A stretch of DNA of 64,000 nt from Phymatolithon calcareum (GCA_977006965.1 OZ345374.1:2536001-2600000); one strand, 5' to 3'; shown: positions 1-11,390, counted from the stretch's first letter. Translations and numbers: made by a program. The notes: generated by a model not told the origin, from the sequence alone.

Positions 1-381
1 CAATTTGTATGCCCGTGCTCGCATCTCAAATCCTCAACGCACGATCATGAGCGCACGAAAATATATTCTCGCCATCGCTGTTCACAGCAATGTCCCCTCA
101 CCCACATGGTGTGCCCTTCGAGGACACGCAGTGGCGACTTAGATGTCTTACATTCCCAGATTGCGATTGAGTTGTCATCCGACCGAGAGACAATTGTGTG
201 TGAAGCAGCAGCAAACGATACGCATTTTACATTGCCAGTGTATCCTTTCAGCCGCTCCATTATGTCACCCGTCGTTGCATCTGCAACTACAACATCAAGG
301 CCTGCTCTTGGTGCGAAAACGTCCACATGGAGCGCAATAAACCGCCAAGCAACACCTTATCGCGGGGATCTCCATGATCTG
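1..381 (-). pseudogene. WD40-repeat protein fragment (copy A)
   Basis: Reading leftward from about 326, the translation holds two WD40 blades. One has a DDNSIAIWEC end-strand of the x-IW type, and the next starts LRVLEGHTMWVR, the usual GH...V spacing. A frameshift near 300-325 joins it to an upstream stretch, LAVYCAPC, that follows the CPOX relic. A second frameshift near 90 corrupts the start of the next blade. The other copy (40,120-40,700) reads further. A third, separate copy lies at 43,838 on the + strand. The beta-propeller fold is clear but the parent gene is not. Such propellers often sit at the C-terminus of NB-ARC STAND proteins, and a relic of one lies next door, but that link is inference. 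Confidence 0.7.
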
Positions 382-771
382 CGCGCTGGTGACTCCGCAA
401 GCGCTCGCGGCAGGGAATGCCTCGGGCGGCATCTTTCCATAGACGACAGATACGTTGACGCCGGCTTTTTCGAATATGTTGCCACCCTGCAAACCATGAG
501 ATATTCCGCCACCATCGTTTTCGTGGACCCAGGCATCTTCGCGAAAATTTTCACCATCAATCTTCTCGACGGCTTGGCAAATACTATCGTGGGCGTCCCG
601 AATCATCCCCTCAAACCGGGTGAGCATGCTTCCGTCCTGTGTAGCTTCGGCATTGCGAATAAAGGTTGACGGCACGTCAACGACGGGGTTGTGATCGGTC
701 CAGCTGGGCCCGGGTGTAGCAGTCGCGAAGACAGCACGACTGCTCGCCGGGTGAGTTGTCACTGGGCGCAC
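382..771 (-). pseudogene. CPOX: Coproporphyrinogen III oxidase, N-terminal fragment (copy A)
   Basis: About 130 codons in one open frame match the start of oxygen-dependent coproporphyrinogen III oxidase (HemF/CPOX), the haem and chlorophyll pathway enzyme that oxidatively decarboxylates coproporphyrinogen III. Visible family blocks in order are DSICQAVEKIDG, then FREDAW, then a glycine-rich [11 protein letters not shown], then [14 protein letters not shown], followed by MPPEA. The family normally has about 300 residues in its core. Everything after roughly residue 120 (substrate-binding and dimer regions) is absent. The frame runs straight into a WD40-gene segment at about 382. It is a truncated relic and cannot encode an active enzyme. 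The identification is strong because consecutive family motifs appear in the right order. Confidence 0.85.
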
Positions 772-1179
772 GTGACACGAAGTAACGTCTCAAAACGATG
801 TTTCATTCAGCAGTTTGGACGGGGTGCACTGTACAAAGCCTGGCATCATCGCAATGCTTCTTGGCAACGCGCTCAAGCATGGATGGATATTTCTCCGACT
901 GTGATGAAGAGATCAGGGAGTTTTGAAGCAAATCCGCGAGATTGGAACGGGATTACAGCTTTTCGTCAAGCACTGTACGTAGTGTATGTATGGCGTATGT
1001 ACAGAGCATACATCAACATCTCGATTCTCCGCAATATCATGCACAGTATCAAGAATAGTCGCAGCTGCGAATACAAGAAAAAAATAATAGTAAAAGGACT
1101 TTGTCCTTATTGGTATCATAGATAGTGTTTCATAATTGATGTATCATAGATGTGTAGTGTGTTCACCTGTACGTTGTGT
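772..1179. other. Interval between divergent CPOX and NB-ARC relics
   Basis: About 400 bases separate the divergently oriented CPOX (-) and NB-ARC (+) relics. The interval is conserved in the other copy (41,091-41,500). It may hold the remains of a two-way promoter region. I see no recognisable coding or RNA feature; stop-free stretches here match no family I know. Confidence 0.4.
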
Positions 1180-3330
1180 GATTCAAGACGGTGCTGTGAT
1201 CTTCTCTTGGACACAAGCCATCTCTACCGACACCACCGCTTCCGTGGAACCAGCTCCAGTCTACCGTGTAGGCAACGTCGACAAGGAAGCCGTCGGAGCC
1301 CTAGCCTCCGTAATTGGCAACATCGTGAAAGTGGGCTATGTTATTAACAATGGGAAGAACCGAATTGTCATCGTCCGGGATGCCGCTGAAACTTTCCGGA
1401 GCTTAAATGAGGAAATCAATGAAGGAGGTTCAGAAACATCTTTTATCGTCACCAACGACCATCTCCACTAGGGTGGGTACTCTCTTTGACGAATCATTGA
1501 CGTCCGTGGATAATATTCTCACGCATTGAAGTTCAATGTTTGGCGCGCTCGAGAACAAGGTCAAGTCCGTGCTTTGTCGAACAGTTCGCGCCAATCACAT
1601 ATGCAGCACCATGAATGGCTTACTCCTTGAAATGGAAAGCGCCTCGAGCAAGCTGCTCATTTTGATTTCAACGCTCACCACTGGTCAGAACATTCGACAC
1701 CAACATGATGTTATTTTACTGAACATTCTAGAGCTGGCCGGCTTGGGTTTCTGACTGTCAAGAGAGTCCCCTAGCTGCGTAATCACGTCACTACGCTCGA
1801 CAACATGGGAATGACCAGTAATGAGAAAGATGTGTATCGCGTGGGAGCAAGCACACCGGGACTTTCCCTAGGCACAGCCCTTAACTTTGATGCAAAGGAT
1901 GTCGATGGCAAGCCCTGTACTTTCGAAGGAATCTTGAAGGAATCCATTCTATCGCCTGACTCTTCGTTCGCAGCGACTGCGGCGACTGGAGTGAGAACGG
2001 GTGGGGTTATTACATCTGCGCACGATGTCCTCGGAATGGCCGGAGCTGGGAAGAAAATTGCATTGCAGGGACTTGCGTTTAATGAGGACATTTGCAAACG
2101 TTTTCCGGACGGAGTTCAATATATGGCTCTCGGTCAGAAAGCATTATTCCACACGGCAAGAGGAGAAGTCGAAAAAATTATGCGTCTTACAGGGGCATCG
2201 GCTTCTGTGTCTGAGGTGGAGCAGTCCGAGTTGCTCAGGGAAGTTATTGATTACGCGGTCGCGTGGTTCTATGGGAAAATGTAACTTTTTTTTCTTGTGG
2301 ACGACCTCTGGACTACGGACGAGAACAAAACCGGGTTCTTGAATGATATTAGCCAGCTGTTGAAGAGCTTCCCGGACAGCCGGATGAAACAACGACAAGG
2401 AGTGCACACATAGCACACTCTGCAGGGCGCCGTGTCAACTTTTTACCAAGAGATGCATTGGGAGACGTGTCTGTGAGCATGTTCATGACGCACGCGATAA
2501 TTCACCGGCGACGTGAAAAACAGTCCTGTGATGATCCTAAAGACTTGCGCCGGGTTGCCGATAGCGTTGGCAGTTGCAGGAAGCGCAGTTGGTTTTCTCG
2601 TACGAGAACAAAGTGCTTTCGAATGTGCATGTGTGGAGTATGCATCGCAGCTGCAGGAATGGAGCATTGAACTTGGCGAAGGGCAAGGCCCAGGCGGTGG
2701 GAGCTTGTATGCAGGAATCTCATTGACCCTGAACATCTTGGAAGCTGACTTCGTGACGCGCAAGGCGAGTAATTCGTTGGACACGGACCAATCGATCGGC
2801 GATCTGTACGCAAGTGTGTTCGTGCTGCAAAACCAGGCTTGCGTGCCGATTTACATCCTGAGCCGCATGCGGAAAGTCGGCAAATCTTTTGCTTTGGCTG
2901 TTGCACGCCTTTTCAATGAATTGAGTCTTTGTAAGCTTACTTTTTGGTAAGATGCAGAAGGGCGGAGGGAAGAACGTGGTGTCATCCTTCATAATCTACA
3001 GTTGGACCTTTGTCGACGACATGCCGAGACCACGAAGACAAGCTCTGCTTGGCCTATATGTCTTCTGAAAGGATATTTCGCACGGTAATCGAGCACATCT
3101 GAAGATTCATTGATTGCACATCAAGGTGAGTCATTTGAGCGAACGTTGTTGGCGCGGAAACCGAGAGCATGGTGGGTCCGTTGGAGAGGACGGGTATAAC
3201 TTTCCAGATACCTTCTGTCTGTAGATTTGATGATGGAGCTTTGCGCTCTTCTGTCGGATGCGCGTTGGACGCATGCACGTTATGAGATCGGTGGGATATT
3301 GGCAGTGATGTCGGACTTTGATTGTTTGCG
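1180..3330 (+). pseudogene. NB-ARC/STAND-type NTPase relic (copy A)
   Basis: One coding direction can be followed for about 2.1 kb through several frameshifts. An N-terminal helical domain of unknown type lies at 1,190-1,750. The nucleotide-binding domain shows a P-loop GMAGAGKKIAL near 2,035 (GKK instead of GKT/S), a Walker B/kinase-2 segment FFLVDDLW near 2,290, and a GLPLA-type motif CAGLPIAL near 2,545. A winged-helix-like part with LFNEL and LLSDARWT segments follows to 3,330. This order is that of NB-ARC/STAND signalling ATPases, cytosolic switches related to plant NLRs and APAF1. Breaks include a 17-bp deletion near 1,420, a frameshift after the P-loop region, and others near 2,390 and 2,950. 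The C-terminal sensor repeats are not attached here. The gene is dead; the family call is firm. Confidence 0.72.
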
Positions 3331-4431
3331 GAAAACTTCGCGACCTCGCAGTCATCGGAAGCCGACCTGCAGCTCCCCGATGTCCTTACTGTCGAACGCG
3401 ATTGATCGTTTTGCTTGCGACTCGTTTCATTCCAACCTACTGGATTCAATTCCTTCCGCTGAATATGAGAGCAATTTTTCTAGGAGACTTCAGTGCTCCG
3501 GAGCAATTTTTTGTTGCTTTCACTCTGCACAACAGTATATCCGCGTACCAATCAAAAAAGCTTTCTGCACAAAGGCACGGGAAGATGTAACCGAGGCCTG
3601 CCATTTTTGCCAGCCAATCCACCAACGCAACCGTTGTGAAGGGTACCAGAAATGCGCGCTTGTTTTTGTCATTTCATAAAACATACCTCGACGTGGACAC
3701 TGACACGTCGGAGAACATCGACGGACTCTCTTCATGAAACAGGCGTAGCGGAAGAATGGTACACCAGGGGGTCATGGACGACGACAAGCAACCTTCGCCG
3801 GTTTCCGAATTCAAGAGATAAGCCAAACAATCCTGCTAGCGTTCATAGCGGCGTGTTCCACAGCCGGTGTTGGGCAACAATTCTTTTTCAAATCAAACTA
3901 GCTTGTCCGGAGACCTCGACTTTTGAATTCATTTCTTTAAAAATGCCGACGCCGTCGCGAATCTCAGTCGTGTGCAGTGCTGTGAAGGATACTCGTGACA
4001 TTTCTAAGTTGAAGAGCCTGTACAAGCGCCGTCCTTGCTCACCAGCTGATTAAGTCGTGCGCTGGCGCAAACATTATTCCGATGTAAACGATCTCGTGCT
4101 CTTGGATGGAGTAGTATGGTTGACTTCAAGACAATGATCTTCGCTTGGTACTTGCCCACCTGCATTTACCCCTCTCATATATGGGATATGCATCGTTCGA
4201 AATAATAGGGATATGCATCGTTGGGAATAATAGGGATATGCATCGTTGGGAATGTACAAACCAATTGCATTAAGGCAATGGCAATCCGGATACTGTATTG
4301 ACTTGATCATACTGTACGAACAATTTTGGTAGACAGGGAGGACCAACGCAAACAAGTCGTCGACCGCGAGGATCGGATTCACCGCTTCTGACCGGCGCTG
4401 TGGACGTCATTGCAATGAACCTTGTTTCATT
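3331..4431. other. Copy-A-specific segment, unassigned
   Basis: Unlike its flanks, this stretch has no match in copy B. It starts where the NB-ARC relic loses similarity and ends in a GT14-like relic. Short open stretches on + (3,652-4,053) carry no motif I recognise. It also holds a three-unit 25-bp tandem repeat, listed separately. Confidence 0.4.
4183..4255. repeat. 25-bp tandem repeat, three units
   Basis: Three consecutive units start with GGGATATGCATCG, at 4,183, 4,208 and 4,233. Unit one differs at the 3' half and unit three is cut short. The block lies in the copy-A-specific segment and is absent from copy B. Confidence 0.9.
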
Positions 4432-4850
4432 GTGACCAAGTTTAGTAATTGCTTGCAGCTGCGCAGCCCCGGTGCTGGACGGCAACAAGAGCCAAGTTCT
4501 GGAGCTCCCGTAATGGTAAGCTTCTGCCTACCACTTTGCATCCTGGCGCTATGCGTGGGCGCCACGGCAAGCGTGCTCGGCACGCAACCCTCCCCAAGCG
4601 CTGACATCGCTTTCCACATTTTCTGAACGTCCGAAAACGCGGATGAAGCAAGTGCATTTCTAAATCGCATTTACCACGAGGAGAACATGTACCTTTTCGA
4701 CCTACCGGAGCCTTTGGGCACTGCAAACTTGCAACATGCGTTCCAAAAATCTGCAAATGTTTACGTCCGAAATGTCGATGGCGTCGTTCCGAAAGGCGTT
4801 TCCGAAGCGCTGTGGATTCTCGACGGCATCATGTACTATATCTTTCCTTC
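4432..4850 (+). pseudogene. GT14-like (core-2/I-branching or xylosyltransferase family) N-terminal fragment
   Basis: A short hydrophobic stretch near 4,505-4,560 (signal-anchor-like) is followed, after an in-frame stop at about 4,624, by a segment resembling the start of GT14 glycosyltransferases. It shows AFLNRIYHEENMYLFDLPE and then a valine-rich strand, NVYVRNVDG. Family members read roughly xLxxIYxPENxYLxHxD at this place and act in the Golgi on glycans. Here the aspartate of the YLxHxD motif is shifted and all later catalytic parts are missing. The frame stops being GT14-like where sequence shared with copy B resumes (4,831). The call rests on one motif block, so it is moderate. The piece is truncated and broken and cannot be active. 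Confidence 0.45.
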
Positions 4851-4959
4851 GCTCATCAACTCCAAAAGGTATTCTAAAAGCCACACCAGCAACTTCACAG
4901 CGAAAAGGGAGGCTTGAACCGCAAACACCTCGACATGAAGTCTCAATCTACGGAGCTCA

Positions 4960-5940
4960 GCAGTCGCCAAACAATCCACCGAGGTGCGAGGTGCGCACCG
5001 CAAGAATGTCTCCGGTGTCGCTTTTAATTGCGATGGAATGCATCTTGCAGTTTACGCCGAATGTACCACATCATTTGTAATCAACGTAGAGAATCAGGCC
5101 CCGTTCCATGTTGCCAAAAAACAATCAAACGAGTGTCAAGGGCATTCGAAAAACATCGAAGTCGCTGTGTGGCATCCAGCAGATCCAGAATCATTTGCCA
5201 CAACAGGCTCCGACAAGATGATAAACGGGTACCACTTTCGCACCGGTGCGACGCCGAGTCGCACATTCAGGGCGGACGGTGAGTGTCTTAATATGGGATG
5301 GGCACGGGACAGAAACAGTATTCCGGCAAGCGATCGAACCGATAACTTTATAAGATCGATACTAGGGAATGGGAATTTGAGAAGGGAATTTCATTCGGTG
5401 GTGGCGAAGTTAACGAGTTCTAATAGAGCGCGCGCGGCGATCTGACTCTATCTCTCTCGCGCAAATGGGCGTGTATCTGTCGTACAATGGCCATCTCTCG
5501 AGTTGCTGATCACATTTGACGCGCACACAGAGCATTGTCAGGCTGTAGCCGTGGACTCACGCCGTAAATGTGTCGCTATCTGTAGCGACGATACCACAGT
5601 GAGTGTATAGGATGCCCGATCGCTCGCCAATCTCTTTGTTGTGGACCGCTCCGAGGACGGAACCAGGATCGCAGCGTATTCTCACAACTCATCTCTTCTC
5701 GTCTTCTCTGATGATAACTCGGTCATACAAATCACTGACGCCCTGACCGGTAATTTCCTGTGTCCAATATCCACTTCTGCAGCCGTAAACTGTCCCCATT
5801 GGTATCCAAAACAGAAGCTCGTTGCATACTCGCTTTAACGACTAGAAGAGCGCGATGCGCGCGTGTTTACTCCTGACGCCTCACCCAAGTTCAATGTCTG
5901 GAGCTACGCGCAAGTATGGGGCGCGAATAAACCATGCACA
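4960..5940 (+). pseudogene. THOC3: THO complex subunit 3 (THOC3/TEX1-like) WD40 protein, broken (copy A)
   Basis: The translation follows the THOC3/TEX1 propeller through most of its length. HRKNVSGVAFNCDG opens the first blade; HSKNIEVAVWHPADPE and FATTGSDKMI form the next; DGECLNMGWARD follows. After a break at 5,444, AVDSRRKCVAICSDDTTVSV and then SHNSSLLVFSDDN and HWYPKQKLVAYSL continue. THOC3 is part of the THO/TREX complex that couples transcription to mRNA export in the nucleus. A TAG at about 5,608 replaces the tryptophan codon kept in copy B (TGG), and stops lie at 5,443 and 5,836. The downstream end faces the OSGEP relic, so the two genes were convergent. No start is assigned because the first blade is already truncated. 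Confidence 0.75.
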
Positions 5941-6084
5941 AGCTTTCCAATCTCATTCATTCCTCTTTCTGACAACATCTGCATTCTCATTCGTCTCGCC
6001 AATTCACAACCACATCGTGAGTGCGAAATTTCTGCGTACAAGTTGCATTTTCTACGGGCACAGTCGTGCCGCCCGCCGAAAGAA

Positions 6085-6593
6085 TAACAGATCCCGTCCA
6101 TACGATCATCGCGCCATTTTTAGATACAATACCGATCATCCGTACCATACGATCGTCCACCGTGCTGTTCGACCATTATCTTCAGCATCATAGCATACGA
6201 TTGTCCACTGTGCAGCTCGACCATTATCTTCAGCAACTTTTGCGAACGTACATTACAACGAACCCTGCCAACAACGAGCACGCGGGAAATCTCAAAGCAG
6301 AGAAATCGCACGACAGCAACTAAACGTAGGCGTGCGCCCATACCCGGTCCACGCGTATAAGCGACAGCATCCAGGTCGGATGGTATCACCTTTGTCTCAA
6401 TCTCCGCGCGAAAGATGAGGGGGACGATGTGCTGTTGATGGTGCTCTGCAGTCTCACTCGGTAGGAACCCGTGTCCTGCTGGTGGGACATATGTCTCGCA
6501 AACATTTGAGAGCATCTTCCTTAGAGGAAACACCGCCGATACGCCAATTTTATTCGCGCTCTCCTGTACACCTAGCACGTATTCACCGCCCAT
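6085..6593 (-). pseudogene. OSGEP: tRNA N6-adenosine threonylcarbamoyltransferase (Kae1/OSGEP), internally deleted (copy A)
   Basis: The start MGGEYVLGVQESANKIGV at 6,593 is the canonical Kae1 N-terminus (GxExSANKxGV). TYVPPAGHGF, ETAEHH and DLDAVAYTRGPGMG follow, all signature blocks of the ASKHA fold. Kae1 is the catalytic subunit of the KEOPS complex that makes t6A37 on ANN-decoding tRNAs. The frame then jumps directly to VLVVGRVRCNVR, a C-terminal block. About 450 bp encoding the metal-site and middle region, still present in copy B, are missing. A 48-bp segment near 6,147-6,242 is tandemly duplicated, repeating KIMVE. The family usually has about 335 residues; fewer than half remain. The identification is secure and the gene is dead. 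Confidence 0.88.
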
Positions 6594-6749
6594 TGTTCGC
6601 AGACACGAACGGCAATTCTTGCCACGGGGAAAGCATTCGGACATGCCATATTCCTTCGGCATGCTGCCTCTTGCCTCTGCATTGGAGAGACAGGTGTCTG
6701 CAAGTGAGATCGAATGAAGAATTGAACAGCAGTACACATGAGTTGATCC

Positions 6750-7325
6750 GGTTTCTTGCAGGTGAGATGAGCCGCCGCTGCAGTCCTGTGCATCGGCTGC
6801 TTTTCAACGATGGCCTCATCAAGAAATGCCTCTACGTTGTTACGCACCGTGCGGTCTCCGTGACGCGGACTATCAACGGAGGCAGCATGGAAGGCAACTA
6901 AAATTCAGTCTTCACTTCGGACAATGGCGAAAGCAACGTTGATCGGACGTCTAGATCCCGAATCACAGATGCACATCGTCGACAGTGGACAAGGATCTTT
7001 GCAAATGTCCGTAGCCGAAAATGTGACCGAACGTTTGAACGACGAGTATGAGGAGAGAGCGAAATGCATCGCGTTTACGTCAGTGAGGACTGCATGGATT
7101 TGATGGTAGTGGCGAGCTCCCAACTGGGATACTGCGGTTTATCAAAGTGTCCATCCGGATAATGCACAGGGAAACATTTGAAGGCCGGTCTCAATACGCG
7201 AACATCACAGTTTCACCCTGGGAGGATACAATCCGCGTCATCGATCGCCGTACGGAAGAAGAAGTGAACAAGCCGCACGATGAAAGCGAGGATCCGTTTT
7301 GGCGGCACAAGGGCAGCTGAAATGC
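6750..7325 (+). pseudogene. Single-stranded DNA-binding protein (SSB-like), decayed (copy A)
   Basis: Across frameshifts the + strand reads MAKATLIGRLDPESQ, the bacterial/organellar SSB opening (xTLIGRLGxDPE), then LQMSVAENV where SSBs have FSVATN. A later frame gives HRVYVSEDCMDLMV and then VSIRIMHRETFEG and SQYANITVSP, in the places of the OB-fold strands after the W-x-x-V block. A preceding open stretch (6,750-6,900) could be a targeting presequence. SSB proteins of this type bind single-stranded DNA in mitochondria or plastids. At least two frameshifts and a stop near 7,110 break it. The gene lay head-to-head with OSGEP. Similarity is spread over several blocks but diluted, so the call is moderate. 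Confidence 0.5.
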
Positions 7326-8337
7326 GGTTCAGATATTGTCTTGCAGTCGGATTGGACTGCGAAAAGGCAAGCCGTGCAATTTTTGCGCAAGTCGTGTGTA
7401 GTCAGGCAATGATTATTTCTCCCCATAGTCTTTCAGTTACGAGAAGTACAGCCAGGAAGTCATGTAGCATTGTGCACAAGCATTGAGGTAGGGTCGCTTA
7501 GCTCCAGTCGTTAGCATCACGAATGAACGCAATGTAGATTCAATGCCGAATATATTTGTCAAATAGTTCTCTGTAGCAGCACTGAGGTGTGCCTTGAGCA
7601 ATTCGGATTGGAATTTGATTTTTTTGGCATCTTGTCCGGTATGTTTTTAGACGGCCGCTGTTCCGTACTTGCCTTTTAGAGTATTTCATATAATAATCGG
7701 CGGCTTATTCATTCAATACCAAATGTGTTTGACGCATGTAATGTAAAAAATCACAGGACCTTTATGTAGTGGACAGCAACTTGAGACCTATTGTAACAAG
7801 TAGAAGTGAACAGAAATCGTTTTGATAAGAGAATCTAATGTTCAACAGCATGGTAGAAACAACATTAGAACTGAAAAAGTATTTCGGCTCCTCGCAAGTA
7901 CAGAAACAAGTCCACATCAGGTCACACTCCCACGGCATCGCTTCTCAACAATTCATGAAGCACCTAATTTTGCAGTTCACCGTCTCATCCTCTGATTACG
8001 AAGCACATCCTAAAAAAATTAGTTCCGATGTTCATACGTCAGGCAAAAAGATTTTGGACAATGACCTCGGATAGGTGCGTCCATGCCATGAAGAAAACAG
8101 GCAAAGGAGCCAAGCGGCGGAGGCAGTGGAGTGGAATTTCTCATGCCGCCGGCCGTGCCTGGGAGACATGAGGCGGACGGCCGCGTGGAGCGCTGATGCA
8201 GAGAAGAGGCGTATCATGAATGTAAACTACAAATATGCTAGTGCTATTAGTGGAATTTCAGGGGTTTAGTTTTGTAAACATCTTGATTCCTAAACTCGCC
8301 CATGGCGCTCCAGCAACAGACAAACGCGAGATCGTCA
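7326..8337. other. Duplicated non-coding stretch downstream of the SSB-like relic
   Basis: This is AT-leaning sequence conserved in copy B (48,011-48,957). Copy B lacks about 84 bp of it near 7,860-7,945. I see no gene, RNA or repeat structure that can be named. Confidence 0.5.
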
Positions 8338-9899
8338 ATACCTGCCTACGTGGGTCGCCGGGCGGTACCACCTGCCATCACGGTGAACTTGTTCATGGCC
8401 AAGTTGAACAGCAACGGCGATAGAATCAACGACAGTACTGGAAGTCTTACCGCGATCCCTATCTTTCGGCTCAACGTTTCATATGATAAAACCTCAGACA
8501 TCTCGGAGAGCCGAATTGCACAATCAATATTGTGATTTCTAAGAGAGATGTGCAGATCACAGGCCTTCAGCGGGTTAGAAGAGCTTAACGATTTTGCCTC
8601 TGAATAGTCACGCAACCAATTCGTGAACAAAGCCTTCCTTAGTTCAGGAATTGACATTAATTTTAGCACACGCAACCTCGAATTGGTCTCGTCTTCATCC
8701 TGTGCAGTCATACAGCTCGGCTTTTGCTCTGGATGATACAGTACTTTACCTTGAAAAGTACCCAGTGACAATTCCTATTTTAAGATATAGTAGACTCTTC
8801 AACCTGAATGCCCTTTTTCAGGAACTGTGAATGTCTACATGATAACAGTATCCTTCGTCTTGAATAGCACTTCAAGGAGCTTAACCCAGCATTTGCACGT
8901 GCACTGACGGTGAAAACAGAAAGATGTTGTAACATGCAAGGCCTTGGAAATTGTAAATTCGTCGATTCGGACAAGAAAGTGTGCAGAGCGAGAATTGACA
9001 GAGAGTAACTTACCCATTCCTGTTACCTTTTCGCTGACCTCTTTTTCGTAAACGCTCGCACCATACAGTACTATGCCACTTGGACATCGGAACATGATAA
9101 TGACGACACAGAATGCTGTTGGTCCTCAACGATCTCCAGGTTGCAATTTAGAACTCCGCTTTGTATCATGACAGATACTTGCAATATTAACCGCGATCTC
9201 GTGGTCTCGTGGTGGTATAGTGGTGCAGGAGAAGAGTTTAGTAAATTCGTAAAACGTACCGGCTCGATTAATGGCAGAAGCTCACGGACAAGAATAATGC
9301 CATCCCTGCCACTCCTTCGCTTGACATGGGCTTCTTAAAGATCGCGCCATAGATATCCAGACCAGTACCGACGCTCTCCCGGGCGAGGCCTCTTTGAACC
9401 GTGAAGTTTGTTGTCACGTCTGACATCCGCATAAAAATGCCAATGGCAACACAAACTTTCGTGGTTAACTCTTTTCGTGCTTTTCCATTAATCGCACGGT
9501 TTAATATCACATAGGCGAAAAATACAACGTTTCGAAACGATGACGGCACGAGCACTGACGGTGGAAACAGAGAAAGTTGTCATTATATGCACCGCATCGG
9601 AAATTTTGGATTCCCGATTCAGACAAGATATTTTGTAGAGTGAGAATTGACAGAGAGTAATTTACCCATACCTGTTACCCGTTTCGTGACCTGTCTTTCG
9701 TAAATGTTCACGACATACAGTGCAATGCCACTTGGACATCGGAACATGATAATGACGACCGAGAATGCTGCTGGTCCTCAACGGTCTCCAGGTTGCAATT
9801 TAGAACTCCGCTTTGTATCATGACAGATACTTGCCATATTAACCGCGATCTCGTGGTGGTATAGGTGGTACCGGAGAAGATTTTAGTAAATTCGTAAAA
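8338..9899. other. Copy-A-only stretch with a weak reverse-transcriptase-like ORF
   Basis: This begins the 3.5-kb block missing from copy B. On the - strand, 8,346-8,771 is open for 141 codons and contains LSPLLFNLAMN, which resembles the SPLLFN turn of retroelement reverse transcriptases. No catalytic YxDD or other RT block is visible, so this is only a hint. The rest is covered by the 440-bp direct repeat that contains the decayed tail of the DUS3 relic. Confidence 0.25.
8895..9337. repeat. Direct repeat of the DUS3 tail, unit 2 (distal)
   Basis: About 440 bp match 9,547-9,981 with scattered differences. Both units begin just before GCACTGACGGTG and end after CGCTTGACATG. On the - strand both include the DUS3-like GMALFLSV tail, so the 3' part of the DUS3 relic was tandemly copied. 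Confidence 0.85.
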
Positions 9900-9981
9900 C
9901 GTACCGGCTCGATTAATTCCAGAAGCTCACGGACAAGAATAATGCCATCCCTGACACTCCGTCGCTTGACATGTGTTCCTT
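9547..9981. repeat. Direct repeat of the DUS3 tail, unit 1 (proximal)
   Basis: Partner of 8,895-9,337. This unit joins directly to the main DUS3 relic at its right end, so it is the original and the left unit the likely copy. About 210 bp separate the two. Confidence 0.85.
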
Positions 9982-10890
9982 GATGGCGTCGACGTCACTC
10001 ACAGCTTTGCCGTCAGCCAATCTACGCGCCGCGTCGCGTTCTCCCAGATGTATCCAGGAAGTAAGGGCGCGTCGCAAAGGTTCGATGAGATTATGAGCGT
10101 GGAGATCGGAAGTTGTGACGCCGGCACGTATTTTCACCCCGAGCTGTAAATTGACGACGGATGATATAGCCGTCACCATTCGGCAAAACTTTTGACGACG
10201 GTTCATCAAGGAGCATCCAGCCCCTCTGTTAAATACAATATCGATTGCATATCCAGCATTGAGCTCAATAAAATTGACGTTACATTGACGGCTAATGAGT
10301 TCGGAAGCGTTTGTTAAGATGTCAATATTACTACCGGCAATCTGATCTCCAAAAACATCCTCCTCTTCGTGTCGACGCAGAAACGCTTATTCAGAGCACT
10401 GTCCTTGCAGCAAGTTTTCGCCATGGCCATCTCGCCGCATGTGACGTCTGCGCCAAATCGCTTGCACAGGGGACGGAACGGAAGATTTCCGACAGTGGTG
10501 AGTGGGGCGAGGTACAGTTTTCCCCGCAAGTCGACCTTCTTGATTTCAAACTCGGCAAACGACCGGGTCTGCAGAAGCATTAATGAGGGAAAGTGACCGT
10601 TCGCTTTCGTAGTGCATTTCGCAACTGATGGTCCAAATACGTTATCTGCTTTCCAAACGATGCGTCCGTCGGCGCCTTGTGCTCCAGCCGGAGTTCCTCC
10701 GCGCCTCGTTTCGCGAGTATGTCTTGCAGTGTTTGGAGATCTCTTGCATCTCCATGGGCTGGTGTGCAAAAGGAGATTGAGTCAAGAAAGCCAGGTGAAT
10801 ACAGCGGTTTTTCCTGGTTTGCAATGATAGAGTGCCGTCATCGAGAAGTTTCACACGTATTAAATACTCCGGCTTAAGTTGCACATCCAG
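9900..10890 (-). pseudogene. DUS3: tRNA-dihydrouridine(47) synthase (DUS3-like), decayed
   Basis: Reading leftward, PEYLIRVK near 10,870 is followed by the diagnostic DUS3 block [20 protein letters not shown] and then [15 protein letters not shown] near 10,450. After frameshifts come FIELNAGYAIDIV (family: VDINxGCPIDLV) and LMNRRQKF, and then VKIRAGVTTSDLHAH in the place of VKIRTGV. DUS3 is a flavin enzyme that reduces U47 in the tRNA variable loop. The cysteine of the GCPxD site is replaced (GYAID), so the active-site acid is gone even apart from the frameshifts. The C-terminus (SSDGVSGMA) runs into the duplicated tail. Most of the TIM-barrel part is represented. The CCCH zinc-finger region expected upstream is not clear. 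Confidence 0.78.
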
Positions 10891-11390
10891 GTTACTGCAT
10901 CCCCGAATATCTTCTCGTGATCCCGATTCTAATTACGTTGCGCTCGTCTCGCGCCAAGGCTGCGTGTCCTCTTCTTCGTGCTGGACACATCGTTCCGATT
11001 TGAAGACGAGGCGTCGGTAACCACGGGTGTTTGCTGAAAAGTGGTCGATATCCATGCTCCCAGGGCTACAGTTCAGCAAGTTTGGTCATCTCCATGATCA
11101 TCAGCATGATGGTGATCCCTGGGCTCGAAGCGTTGGCAAGCATGCATCATAGATTGCGTGTCCAAGTGTCGCTCGATCCGAGACCGGATGGCTCCTTTTA
11201 CTCATAAAATACCATTTTCAGTCATCATCCAACCGCCGTGAAAAAATTGGATGCGCTGACATTCCGTGGCCATTTGATGCCATTGTGAAAAGGAGCGATG
11301 AGCATTGTAGCCCCCACAGTACGTCGAATTAACCTTTCCTCTCTTTTCTGAAATATTCGCTGCGCAGTTCGTCACGCTCCACATTCAACA
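10891..11390. other. Interval between DUS3 and HAD relics
   Basis: About 500 bases lie between two relics that were transcribed divergently. Part may be the decayed N-terminus of DUS3. No separate feature can be supported. Confidence 0.4.

Noticed and set aside
8346-8771. LINE-type reverse transcriptase
   Set aside because: Only a single SPLLFN-like turn matches. No YxDD, no neighbouring domains, so kept only as a weak remark in the interval entry.
9206-9275. tRNA-like A and B boxes (GTGGTATAGTGGT and GGCTCGATTAA)
   Set aside because: No acceptor, anticodon or T-arm pairing can be drawn. The stretch is part of the duplicated DUS3 tail and the second copy lacks the same words.
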